From Psychrobacter immobilis (lineage in GTDB: Bacteria > Pseudomonadota > Gammaproteobacteria > Pseudomonadales > Moraxellaceae): 64,000 nt of DNA. A model generated the notes under the pieces. That model had not been told where the DNA came from. It ran no database searches and saw only the letters and a program-made list of their open reading frames with translations. Below, piece after piece: positions 36,449 through 45,303 of the stretch (its first letter is position 1; every line of letters begins with the position of its first letter). The translations under genes and the position numbers were made by a program. The stretch covers positions 28,479 to 92,478 of the forward strand of contig NZ_CAJHAD010000013.1 in the NCBI RefSeq assembly GCF_904846285.1, given 5' to 3'.

Positions 36449-37855
36449 ATGATTATATTTATGGCAAATGATACCTCTAGACCTTCTAATAACAAGCAAT
36501 CTATCGATAACTTAAAAACCTCGGGTTTTGAGCGCCGGATGTCCATTGCGAAAACTTCCTTAAATATCGGTCGTCGTTGGGCAGGTAATAGTGTGTCTGG
36601 TATGTTCTTAAATAAAGAAGCGCGTACGGCACGTAACCAAATATTTATGGAAGAACAGGCACATTATCTGGCAGAAGAGCTGGGTAAATTAAAAGGGTCG
36701 GTGGTAAAAATTGGTCAAATGCTAGCGATTTATGGCGAGCATATATTACCGCCCGAAATCACGCGCGCTCTGCAAACACTTAATGATGATACTGCAACTT
36801 TAGCATGGCCAAAAATTGAACTGACATTACGGCAGTTACTGGGCGCTAAGTTAAATGAGCTTGAGGTTGATCCAGTTCCTATCGGCACCGCTTCCCTCGC
36901 CCAAGTACATCGAGCAACCGTATTGGCAACTGGCGAACAAGTAGTATTAAAAATTCAATATCCGGGTGTAGCGGATGCCATCAATTCTGACTTGGCTTTA
37001 TTTAAACGTTTATTAAAGGTCAGTAATATCGTTCCGCAAACACGCGCACTCGATGCATGGTTTGAAGAGATACGTGACCTACTCCATCACGAAGTCGACT
37101 ATGAAGCGGAAGCGGCGACTACAGAGCGTTTTTATGAGCGCTTATTTGACGACCCGCGTTATATCGTTCCCAAAATCAATCGTACTTACTCAACCAAACG
37201 CTTGTTATGCATGTCTTATGAGCCAGGTATTACCGTTGTCTCTGAAGCGCTGCAATTATTACCGCATGAGCGCCGCAGCGCCATTGGTCAGGCGGCTATC
37301 GAAATCATGATGCAAGAGATTTTTGTTTGGGGAGAGATGCAGACGGATCCAAATTTTGGTAATTACCTCGTTCGCGTCGCTCCTGATGAACATGAAATCG
37401 ATAAACTGGTCTTGCTAGATTTTGGTGCCATTCGCCAGTTTGACAATACCTTATTGACGATTGCGCACGGGTTATTACGAGCGGGATATCGTCATGATCA
37501 TCAGGCAATGGAACGAGCTATGACCGGTTATGATTTTTTCGATAGCATGAGCGATAAAGTACGCTCCGATATCGCTTCTTTGTTTTTATTGGCCACAGAA
37601 CCTTTTAGTGACCCTACCTTAAATCCTGACATACCTGATAACTGTTTAGATGAACAGCAGCGTTACATTTGGGCCAACAGTAAATTACATACTCGCCTCT
37701 CGAACAATGCTTCGCAAGCGATGCAATCTTTTGAGTTTAACCTACCACCTAAAGAGTTTATGTTTATCAGCAGGAAGTTTATTGGTGCTTATACATTCTT
37801 GACAGTGTTAGATGCATATACTGACTCTAATAAATTGGTAAAACCTTTTCTATAA
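36449..37855 (+). CDS. ABC1/AarF/UbiB-type atypical kinase
   Basis: The 468-residue protein of the UbiB/ADCK family has the hallmark KxGQ motif (VVKIGQMLAIYG), the Ala-rich nucleotide loop PIGTASLAQVHRA, the lysine strand VVLKIQYPGV, EVDYEAEA, the catalytic-like DPNFGNYLV and the metal-binding LLDFGAI. Such proteins are ATPases linked to ubiquinone synthesis or lipid homeostasis. True UbiB normally lies next to ubiE/ubiJ and ends in two transmembrane helices; here there is no ubi neighbour and no strong C-terminal helix pair, so it may be a paralog. The start is ATG 36449, or 36461. Confidence 0.85.
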   Translation: MIIFMANDTSRPSNNKQSIDNLKTSGFERRMSIAKTSLNIGRRWAGNSVSGMFLNKEARTARNQIFMEEQAHYLAEELGKLKGSVVKIGQMLAIYGEHILPPEITRALQTLNDDTATLAWPKIELTLRQLLGAKLNELEVDPVPIGTASLAQVHRATVLATGEQVVLKIQYPGVADAINSDLALFKRLLKVSNIVPQTRALDAWFEEIRDLLHHEVDYEAEAATTERFYERLFDDPRYIVPKINRTYSTKRLLCMSYEPGITVVSEALQLLPHERRSAIGQAAIEIMMQEIFVWGEMQTDPNFGNYLVRVAPDEHEIDKLVLLDFGAIRQFDNTLLTIAHGLLRAGYRHDHQAMERAMTGYDFFDSMSDKVRSDIASLFLLATEPFSDPTLNPDIPDNCLDEQQRYIWANSKLHTRLSNNASQAMQSFEFNLPPKEFMFISRKFIGAYTFLTVLDAYTDSNKLVKPFL

Positions 37856-37878
37856 TTCGTAAATATTGATATTTTTTG

Positions 37879-37905
37879 GACCGCTCTTTTGTAGCGGTCT
37901 TTTTT
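37879..37905. terminator. Terminator between ABC1 kinase and TrmB-like gene
   Basis: GACCGCT / AGCGGTC stem with a 7-base loop followed by TTTTTT, between convergent genes. Confidence 0.9.
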
Positions 37906-38032
37906 ATTATTTACATTTTTTACTTAGGCTATTTTATATAAGTATATTAGAAATACATTCTGATTTTTTGAACTATTATTTTTGTTATTTTATTCGCTTA
38001 GGCTATTTACCCTGTGATTCAAGGTTTGCTTG

Positions 38033-38674
38033 CTATGTATCAAATCTGGTTTGATACCCTTCAGGCTTACGCATGTTTAGCTGCCAACATGTCTCACCAC
38101 GCGCCAAGTATTTAACTTCAAAGTGTGTGCGTTGACTATCGCTTGCCACTTTATGGCGCGTGTTCGGTAAGCACCAAAGCTCATTGGCCTGCTGTTCTGC
38201 ATTATCCATATAGGCTTCTATATTAGTCGCCAGTACCACTTCCCCACCTACCTGCAAACGAGAGAGTAAGAACTCAAAGAAAGGCATGTTCAACCATTGC
38301 TGATTAGGATTATGTTGCTCAGGATTGGGATATAATATAAAGATACGCTCGATACTGTTTGGCGCAATGGCATAAACAATCCATGCGATGGCATCCGCAT
38401 GAATTGCGCTTAGATTGCTTGATTTTTGCTGTCCTGCCAATTTAGCAAAGGCCTCGAACTTATTGCGCGTGCGCTCGATGGCTATCAGGCGCTTATCAGG
38501 ATTTTGTTGCGCAAAGCTAAGCGCATGTTTACCCTTCCCTGCCCCAATCTCTAACACTAAAGGCAGCTCAGCGTCGACCAATACCTGTGGCATGATAAAA
38601 TCGCGTGGGGCTGAGAGTTTTTGTGGTTGAAAAGCACGCTGCTGCTGATGTGAAAGCTCAAGATAATGAGTCAT
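38033..38674 (-). CDS. TrmB-like SAM-dependent methyltransferase
   Basis: The 213-residue Rossmann methyltransferase has motif I LEIGAGKGKHALSFAQ (about 41-56) and an IAIERTRNKFEAFAKLAG stretch typical of tRNA (guanine-N7)-methyltransferase TrmB. The usual TrmB motif FPDPWPKKRHxKRR is changed to LYPNPEQHNPNQQWLN: Asp is replaced by Asn and the basic run is gone. I therefore call it TrmB-like rather than TrmB; it may modify another RNA base or be a diverged paralog. It is monocistronic on the minus strand. Confidence 0.7.
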   Translation of the reverse strand: MTHYLELSHQQQRAFQPQKLSAPRDFIMPQVLVDAELPLVLEIGAGKGKHALSFAQQNPDKRLIAIERTRNKFEAFAKLAGQQKSSNLSAIHADAIAWIVYAIAPNSIERIFILYPNPEQHNPNQQWLNMPFFEFLLSRLQVGGEVVLATNIEAYMDNAEQQANELWCLPNTRHKVASDSQRTHFEVKYLARGETCWQLNMRKPEGYQTRFDT

Positions 38675-38974
38675 CTACTATCCTTAAGGTATTTGTCATT
38701 TGTCATTATTCGACCACATGCTATTATATAGTCAATCCAGCACGATAGTAAGGCAACTACCTTGCTCATCGAACGACAATGGCGAATTGATCAGTGCAAT
38801 TGACCATTAGTTTGTCGTTTTAATGCCATCGTGATTTTGAAACCTCTAAATAAATCAATCGTACCAATTTATCTGTTTAGAAAACACCCATTATTCATAC
38901 TCGCTGTTGATTATAAGCGCTGTTTTGCATAACCGCATTTACTAATATGCCTCTAGGATATATCCACTTTTATT

Positions 38975-39172
38975 ATGACTGAATCTACTTCTAGCACCAA
39001 TTCCTTACCTAAAACCTATCCTTGTCCAGAGTGCGGGAATCAAACCGCCTGGCAAGACAATAAATATAAGCCGTTTTGTAGTCATCACTGCAAGCTTATC
39101 GACTTAGGCGCATGGGCAAACGAAGAATATACCTTACCTGCTGAATCGACGCCGTTTTCTGATGAGCTCTAA
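38975..39172 (+). CDS. yacG: DNA gyrase inhibitor YacG
   Basis: The 65-residue zinc protein has Cys17, Cys20, Cys35 and Cys39 in the pattern CPECGN ... [21 protein letters not shown], which is the YacG signature. E. coli YacG binds GyrB and inhibits gyrase. Starting at ATG 38975, it is followed after about 40 bases by argD. Confidence 0.92.
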   Translation: MTESTSSTNSLPKTYPCPECGNQTAWQDNKYKPFCSHHCKLIDLGAWANEEYTLPAESTPFSDEL

Positions 39173-39212
39173 CCAATCCCTTTAACCTTTCATTATCCCA
39201 AGGATGTTTTAC

Positions 39213-40394
39213 ATGTCTGCTACTTACCTGATGCCCACTTATAATCGTCAACCAATCAGCTTCACACGCGGTTCAGGCAGTTGGCTTTATACCAAAGATG
39301 ACACGCCTTACTTAGATGCCTTGACGGGTATCGCAGTATGCGGCTTAGGGCACTGTCACCCAAAGGTTACGGAGGCTATTCAGCAGCAGGCAGCGACCTT
39401 GGTACATACCAGTAATTTATTTGGCATCGATTGGCAAGAGCGCGCTGGCGAAGCCTTATGTCATGCCGCGCAAATGGATAGCGTATTCTTTGCTAATAGT
39501 GGTGCTGAAGCCAATGAAGCGGCACTAAAATTGGCGCGACTGTATGCGTATCAGCAGGATTTTAAACGCCCAAAAGTTATCGTCATGGAACAATCATTTC
39601 ATGGTCGTACCTTGCTCTCATTATCAGCAACCGCCAATCCTAAAGCGCGTGAAGGTTTTTATACTTTGGATGAAGACTTTATCCGTGTGCCCTTTGGTGA
39701 TATTGCTGCCATTGAACAAGCAGCTCAAGACCATGATGATATCTGTGCGGTATTCGTAGAGCCTATCCAAGGTGAAGGTGGTCTTAATACCGCAGCCAAT
39801 GGCTTTACGTACCTTGAACAGATACAAGCCGTATGTGATAGCCATAATTGGTTATTTATGTTGGATGAAGTGCAAACCGGTAACGGCCGTACGGGCAAGT
39901 ACTTTGCGTATCAGAATAGCAATGCTCGCCCTGATGTCTTAACAACCGCTAAAGGCTTAGGTAATGGCTTTCCCGTAGGCGCTTGCATGGTACGTGGTCG
40001 CGCCAATGGCTTGTTCGGCGCTGGCAGTCATGGCTCAACCTATGGTGGCACGCCATTAGCCAGTCGCGTGGTACATAGCGTTTATGAAGTACTTGCCAAT
40101 GGCGATATCATGGACAACGCCGTCACCGAAGGACGGTTCATCCGTGAGGGTGTGGTTGATGCACTTGGAAAATATGGCGTCAGCACTCGCGGCGCTGGAA
40201 TGATGATTGGTATCGCGCTCCCGGAAGAGATGGATTGTAGCAAATTGGTTGACCGTGCCCGTGATGAGCAAAAATTAATTATCAACGTCACAGGCGGGCA
40301 TGTAATTCGTCTATTGCCGCCGCTCAATATAACCCGTGATGAAAGCTCACAAGTGGTTGAGCGCTTGGTTAATTTATTAAAGCCTTCATTTTAA
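39213..40394 (+). CDS. argD: Acetylornithine aminotransferase (class III PLP enzyme)
   Basis: The 393-residue PLP enzyme of arginine synthesis interconverts N-acetylornithine and N-acetylglutamate semialdehyde. It has YLDALTGIAVCGLGHCHPKV, NSGAEANEAALKLAR, SFHGRTLLSLSAT, EPIQGEGG, LDEVQTGNGRTG and the PLP-lysine segment TTAKGLGNGFPVGA. These fit ArgD/AstC; arginine-synthesis ArgD is most likely given the length and cytosolic nature. AAGG is well placed for the ATG at 39213 (spacing 9), whereas the ATG at 39204 touches it. Confidence 0.9.
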   Translation: MSATYLMPTYNRQPISFTRGSGSWLYTKDDTPYLDALTGIAVCGLGHCHPKVTEAIQQQAATLVHTSNLFGIDWQERAGEALCHAAQMDSVFFANSGAEANEAALKLARLYAYQQDFKRPKVIVMEQSFHGRTLLSLSATANPKAREGFYTLDEDFIRVPFGDIAAIEQAAQDHDDICAVFVEPIQGEGGLNTAANGFTYLEQIQAVCDSHNWLFMLDEVQTGNGRTGKYFAYQNSNARPDVLTTAKGLGNGFPVGACMVRGRANGLFGAGSHGSTYGGTPLASRVVHSVYEVLANGDIMDNAVTEGRFIREGVVDALGKYGVSTRGAGMMIGIALPEEMDCSKLVDRARDEQKLIINVTGGHVIRLLPPLNITRDESSQVVERLVNLLKPSF

Positions 40395-40423
40395 ACGATT
40401 GATTTAATCAAATTTTAAAGCTA

Positions 40424-40458
40424 AAAAAGCCTATAGATAGCTTATCTATAGGCTTTTT
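40424..40458. terminator. Bidirectional terminator argD / lysR-type gene
   Basis: AAAAAGCCTATAGATA / TATCTATAGGCTTTTT, a perfect 16-bp stem with a 3-base loop, between convergent genes. Confidence 0.95.
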
Positions 40459-40510
40459 GCTTTTTAACACTTTAAAATTACTGCCAAGCAAAGGTTGTTA
40501 AACGCTCGAC

Positions 40511-41410
40511 TTAATTAGCATGGAAGTACTTTTTTAACACCTCTAAGCAGCGGGTGATTTTTGCAGGTTGCTGATCACGGTTTAAGGTGACGGCATATAA
40601 CACAAAGCTTGGCAGCTGATAGCCCGTTAACACTTCGACCAAATTACCACTTTCAAGCTCTTTTTTGACGTCCATTTCCATGATACGAATCAAGCCATGA
40701 CCTTCTTTTGCTAAAGTCATTGCCATAAAGACGTTATTAGTATGGATACGTGAGTTCATTTTAATACGTGTTTTCTTGCCCGTTTCAGTCTGGGTAAGCT
40801 CTACATGACTCGCATCTTTCATAATATCGATACAAATCAGCTGATGGTCTGCCAAATCTTTTGGTGTTTCGATCTTTTTATGCTGACGTAAATACTGCGG
40901 TGAGGCGACCAACAGTTGACGCACATCAGATAACGGATGATTGCTCAAGGTTGAGTCATTGATATTGGGGCTCATACGTACCGCAATATCGATACGCTCA
41001 TCAATCATGTCAATATAATGATTGTCGGCAAAATACGTAATGCTAAGGTCATCATGCGCCGACATCCAAGTAGATAGAGCGGGCAAAATATGATGGACGC
41101 CAAGCTCAGGTGTCGTTGCAATACGCAAGCTACCGGCCAGCTCATCACGTAATTGATTGACTTTAATACGCCCTTGTTCAGCGGCGCTAACCACGTCTTT
41201 CGCTGCTTCATAAAAGCTTGCACCCGCTTCTGTTAAGCTTAGCTTACGAGTTGAGCGATGCAATAGCACTACGCCCAGCTCATTCTCTAAAGAGCGGATT
41301 TGCTGGCTGACCGCACTGGTTGTGATACCCAGTTCGCGAGCTGAACCACTAAAAGAGCCGTGTCCGACCACACTGGCAAACACAGCCATACCACGTAAAT
41401 TATCTAACAT
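40511..41410 (-). CDS. LysR-family transcriptional regulator
   Basis: The 299-residue protein has an N-terminal winged helix-turn-helix (FASVVGHGSFSGSARELGITTSAVSQQIRSLE, residues about 11-42), LLHRSTRKLSLTEAG, and a C-terminal periplasmic-binding-like effector domain. The RSTRKLSLTEAG wing and ITYFADN/IDMIDERIDIAVRM segments place it near the CrgA-type group. The target is unknown; it is not divergent from an obvious partner, being convergent with argD and followed upstream by the dnaX 3' end. Confidence 0.88.
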   Translation of the reverse strand: MLDNLRGMAVFASVVGHGSFSGSARELGITTSAVSQQIRSLENELGVVLLHRSTRKLSLTEAGASFYEAAKDVVSAAEQGRIKVNQLRDELAGSLRIATTPELGVHHILPALSTWMSAHDDLSITYFADNHYIDMIDERIDIAVRMSPNINDSTLSNHPLSDVRQLLVASPQYLRQHKKIETPKDLADHQLICIDIMKDASHVELTQTETGKKTRIKMNSRIHTNNVFMAMTLAKEGHGLIRIMEMDVKKELESGNLVEVLTGYQLPSFVLYAVTLNRDQQPAKITRCLEVLKKYFHAN

Positions 41411-41644
41411 ATTCCCACCTAAGCTGCTTTTTAGTTTTTAATATAACTTAACCATTATAGCGGATTATCATAAATCTTACAGTTTTTTAATATAACTCTG
41501 ATGGTCAACTAAAAAATCTTCTCCATCGATAAAACCAAAAATATCAAGGCGATAAAGTTATTCCACCTTGATATCTTGGTAAATATAATAAGCTTATTAA
41601 TAGTTTAGTTATTAAAAAATGCCAAACATAAAATTGCCGATTGT

Positions 41645-43672
41645 TTAATATAACTGAACCTTACCCATTTTCCCTTCGCCGCGTTCCGTCAAATATTGCA
41701 TCACAGGTGTATTGAGCAATTTAGACTCCGCAACTGTACGGGCTTCTATAAGGCGTTTTTGTTGGCGGCGCTCAGGGGTCTTATCATCGGACTGCATGAC
41801 ACTGCCATCTATCTGCAAGCTGATGTCCGCTTGCATAAACTGTTCTTGCAATTTTGCCGCGAGTTGTTGAAAGGTGGCTTGCAAATGCTTGCTGTCCACT
41901 GCCGTGACAAAGACGGCTTTATCATTACAGTGACCGGTCATCATCCCTTGACGCGCCAACGCCAATTCATCTGAAGCCAAACTACCAGATTCGCGAGCAC
42001 ATTGCAGCCAATAGTCCCATTTTTCTGGTGTCCATTCGCCCGTCAACTCTTGCGGGGCGCAACGTAACAGGGTACGCGGGTCATCAAGCTGGGATAATAA
42101 TTGAGAATCATTTGCGCTAGGCTCAACAACAGGCTCAACAACAGGCTCAACAACAGGCTCAACAACAGGCTCAACAACAGGCTCAACAACAGGCTCAGAG
42201 TTAACGTTGCCGTCTAACAAACCTAATCTTTCATCATTGCCGTAACTATTATATTGTTCAAATTCAGCATCATCGTAGTTTGTGTTGTATGACTCAATCT
42301 CATTTTGATTTGAGCTGTCATAATCAGCAATATAGTCTTGTAGCGGCTGTATTGATTCCGCTGCTGGTTCTAACTGTGTTTCTGGCTGCGATTCTGATAT
42401 CGCTTCCACTACTGCTGAGGTTGGCACTGATAAAGAGGCCGATACTGAATGCGCATTAGTATTTAAAAGCGCATTGGTATTTGATACCTCAACGGTATTT
42501 GTATTTATTGATGCTGCATCTAATACAGGATCAGACGATATAGCAGTATCAGGTACGTTCTTTAAAATCTCATCGACGGGTAATGGACGAAAAGCTAGAA
42601 GACGTAAAATACACATCTCAAGCGCTTGCATTGGAGTACTAGCAAGCTTGACGCCTTCACGCGCTTGTACCACGATTTCGTAATACAGCTGTAAGACATC
42701 AGGGCTCATATGCTGGGCGAGCTGATTAATCTGCTGCGCTTGTGCTTCGTTTACGTTAAGGGCAACCTCAGGTAGCAGTTGCGTCAATGCCAATTGATGT
42801 AGCAGCTCAGCCAAACCATCGAACATGCTGGTCGCATCGACCATTTGCGCACGCATCTGCTCAATATGAGCAGCGACGGCAGATTTATCATGATTATAAA
42901 TATCTGTGATTAAACGCACCAGATCAGCGGCATCAATCAAGCCAAGCATGGCATTAACTGTCGCATCATCGAGCGCACCTTGCCCAAAAGCAATCGCTTG
43001 ATCGGTCAATGACAACGCATCACGAACCGAACCTTTGGCGGCACTGGCCAATTGCCAAAGCGCAGGCTGCGTATAACCTACCTGCTCTTTGGTTAAAATA
43101 TTGGCTAGGTGTTCACTGAGCAAGCTTTGCGATAAAGGACGCAGCACAAACTGCAAACAGCGCGAGATAATCGTGATCGGCAGTTTTTGCGGATCGGTGG
43201 TGGCCAACAGGAACTTTACATGCTCAGGAGGCTCTTCCAAAGTCTTAAGCAGTGCATTAAAACTGTGCGTCGACAGCATATGCACTTCATCAATCAAGTA
43301 TACCTTGTAGCGACCTTGGCTTGGCGCATAAGGGACGTTATCAAGTAGCTCGCGCGTGTCTTCAACTTTGGTACGAGAGGCAGCATCAATCTCAATCAGA
43401 TCAATAAAACGCCCTTGATCAATCGCCACGCAGTTATCACAGACGCCACATGGGGTGCTGGTAATACCGGTATCGCAGTTTAGGCATTTAGATAAAATAC
43501 GCGCAATGGTGGTCTTACCAACACCGCGCGTACCGGTAAATAGATAAGCATGATGCAGACGATTATAATCAATCGCATTAATCAGTGCTTGTGAGACGTG
43601 TGACTGCCCAATCAACTCATGAAAGTTTTTTGGGCGATATTTGCGCGCTAAAACTTGATATTGCTGCGTCAT
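41645..43672 (-). CDS. dnaX: DNA polymerase III tau/gamma subunit DnaX
   Basis: The clamp-loader ATPase has 675 residues. The N-terminal AAA+ domain has Walker A GTRGVGKT (47-54), a four-Cys zinc module (Cys63/66...75/78/81 region), DEVHMLS and the sensor segment FLLATTDPQKLP. The C-terminal tau part (EWTPEKWDYWLQCAR) is present. The linker carries tandem VEPV repeats (about residues 490-517). I start at ATG 43672; TTG 43684 would add four residues. I did not find a clear A-AAA-AAG slippage site for a gamma form. It lies 157 bases downstream of an unknown gene. Confidence 0.95.
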   Translation of the reverse strand: MTQQYQVLARKYRPKNFHELIGQSHVSQALINAIDYNRLHHAYLFTGTRGVGKTTIARILSKCLNCDTGITSTPCGVCDNCVAIDQGRFIDLIEIDAASRTKVEDTRELLDNVPYAPSQGRYKVYLIDEVHMLSTHSFNALLKTLEEPPEHVKFLLATTDPQKLPITIISRCLQFVLRPLSQSLLSEHLANILTKEQVGYTQPALWQLASAAKGSVRDALSLTDQAIAFGQGALDDATVNAMLGLIDAADLVRLITDIYNHDKSAVAAHIEQMRAQMVDATSMFDGLAELLHQLALTQLLPEVALNVNEAQAQQINQLAQHMSPDVLQLYYEIVVQAREGVKLASTPMQALEMCILRLLAFRPLPVDEILKNVPDTAISSDPVLDAASINTNTVEVSNTNALLNTNAHSVSASLSVPTSAVVEAISESQPETQLEPAAESIQPLQDYIADYDSSNQNEIESYNTNYDDAEFEQYNSYGNDERLGLLDGNVNSEPVVEPVVEPVVEPVVEPVVEPVVEPSANDSQLLSQLDDPRTLLRCAPQELTGEWTPEKWDYWLQCARESGSLASDELALARQGMMTGHCNDKAVFVTAVDSKHLQATFQQLAAKLQEQFMQADISLQIDGSVMQSDDKTPERRQQKRLIEARTVAESKLLNTPVMQYLTERGEGKMGKVQLY
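42120..42197. repeat. 12-bp minisatellite in dnaX
   Basis: Six exact copies of GGCTCAACAACA (42120-42191) plus a partial seventh. On the minus strand each encodes Val-Val-Glu-Pro. The unit is a multiple of three, so the frame is kept. Confidence 0.97.
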
Positions 43673-43828
43673 AATGAATGCCAATGTGAGTAGTAATATA
43701 AATAAAGCATCAAATCAGCGATTTACCTTAAAACCAGATATCGAAGCCAATTATTCAAACCAAATAGCAAAGCTAAATATTAAAGCTAAACATCAAAACC
43801 AAGTATTGAAACTAATTTCTAGAATAAC

Positions 43829-45190
43829 TTATGATTGAGCTCGTAACTCAGCCAACTGTTGGTACAAACGCTGGGTATTTGCATCGATAAGTGAGCCGTG
43901 CTGATGAAATGCGTCAAGATGAACTTCGGTATTCACGCTATCTTCACAAGGTCTGACGTCGACACCAATTAAAAACAGATCTTGCATAACAGGCTGCTGC
44001 ATTTGGGCATTGAGCTCGAATAATAAATCTTGATGACCCGTACGCACCTTGTCGGCACTTAACGAGCTGTTGTCATCTTGCGCATAAAACACCAGCAGAT
44101 AATGACGCCCAAAGACATTATAAGAATGCTCATGGCGCACGTAGCCCGTCCACCGAGAATCTTGGTCAATGCTTCTGTGAGCCAATATTTTTTCTACCAA
44201 ACAAGCATAGGTGTACATGGACTCGTCGACCAAAATATCAACTTGCTCTTTTGGCAGTGGCGTACCCGCGTCATAATACTCTCTGACTAAGCTATTAAAA
44301 AGTAGATACCACATGCGTGTATTCTTTTGAATCTCTGCCATCAATGCTTTAGCAAATTCCGCCTGCTCAGGCTCTGCTGCTTTTAGTAATCGCGGTTCAA
44401 TCTGCGCTATCAAGTTATGGCTGACCAGTTGTTTTTGAACTTCAATCGCTCTTTGATGAAAATCTGGCGACTGTAAAAACTGTGCAAGCAAGGTTGATTC
44501 GTCTTGAAACGCTTCAAACCCAGCAAGCTTACGGCGATGGAAATCTAAAAATGCCGTCAAATCACTGGGCGTTACCAACTGCTTGAGTATCTCAGTGAAG
44601 TTCTGATAGCTAAAGACTTGCAGCACACTTTCTTCATCGTCCAAATCTAGCACACAATCTTCTGCAAAAAACTGACTACCATATTCATAGCCAACCGCAT
44701 AAGAGGCGGCTTCTATGGGCTTGCTCTGATGGTTATTACGATAACTATTCTGATAGCTATTTTGATAACCCTTCTGAGCGCTGTTCTTTTCAGCAATCTC
44801 TTGATGCTGAACCGACAACGAGGTCAAGCCAATAAAATAAACCGCCTTGTCTGCTGTTGTGTCAGATGCCGATTCATTTTTAGATTTGTTTTTATAAGCA
44901 AGCGCCTGATCATTCTTAAGATACAACTGAGCATGCTGCTTAATCAGCTGGTTGACAACTTCTTTTCTCCACGTACGAACTTGAGTACTATCGATATCCT
45001 GCCTATCAGCCTGTATCGTTACATCGTTGACGATAAGGTAAACCATGGCATTGGAAAACTCAAAAACAAAATCATAACCCTGAAGATACTCAGGGTCAGT
45101 AATTTTGTCTGCGGTTAAGTCGTACAAAGATAAGAAATTCTGCTGAATCATCTGCTGCCAAATCGACGCTGGTACTTGCTGAGTGTCCAT
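43829..45190 (-). CDS. Hypothetical protein of unknown family
   Basis: I do not recognise this 453-residue protein. No signal peptide or membrane segment is evident, so it is probably cytosolic. Features: an acidic, hydrophobic N-terminal domain (LQGYDFVFEFSNAMVYLIVNDVTIQ), a variable linker with Lys/Asn/Ser residues and a short GYQNSYQNSYRNNHQ tandem repeat (about residues 142-156), and a conserved-looking C-terminal part with FLDFHRRKLAGFEAFQ, VREYYDAGTPLPKEQVDILVDESMYTYACLVEKIL and RPCEDSVNTEVHLDAFH. The ATG at 45190 has AGGG five bases upstream and is preferred to the ATG at 45205. Its neighbours are dnaX and lysS. Confidence 0.8.
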   Translation of the reverse strand: MDTQQVPASIWQQMIQQNFLSLYDLTADKITDPEYLQGYDFVFEFSNAMVYLIVNDVTIQADRQDIDSTQVRTWRKEVVNQLIKQHAQLYLKNDQALAYKNKSKNESASDTTADKAVYFIGLTSLSVQHQEIAEKNSAQKGYQNSYQNSYRNNHQSKPIEAASYAVGYEYGSQFFAEDCVLDLDDEESVLQVFSYQNFTEILKQLVTPSDLTAFLDFHRRKLAGFEAFQDESTLLAQFLQSPDFHQRAIEVQKQLVSHNLIAQIEPRLLKAAEPEQAEFAKALMAEIQKNTRMWYLLFNSLVREYYDAGTPLPKEQVDILVDESMYTYACLVEKILAHRSIDQDSRWTGYVRHEHSYNVFGRHYLLVFYAQDDNSSLSADKVRTGHQDLLFELNAQMQQPVMQDLFLIGVDVRPCEDSVNTEVHLDAFHQHGSLIDANTQRLYQQLAELRAQS

Positions 45191-45303
45191 AATGTCCCTA
45201 TACATAAGGTCTCATAAAGAACTTGAGACTATTCCGTTAAAAGTAGAAAACCCTTCTTATATTCAGTTTAGTCTCAGCGTGTATTTATGGCAAGTAAAGC
45301 AGT

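Noticed and set aside
42120..42197. Regular repeats resembling a CRISPR array
   Set aside because: The 12-base units are contiguous without spacers and lie in frame inside dnaX.
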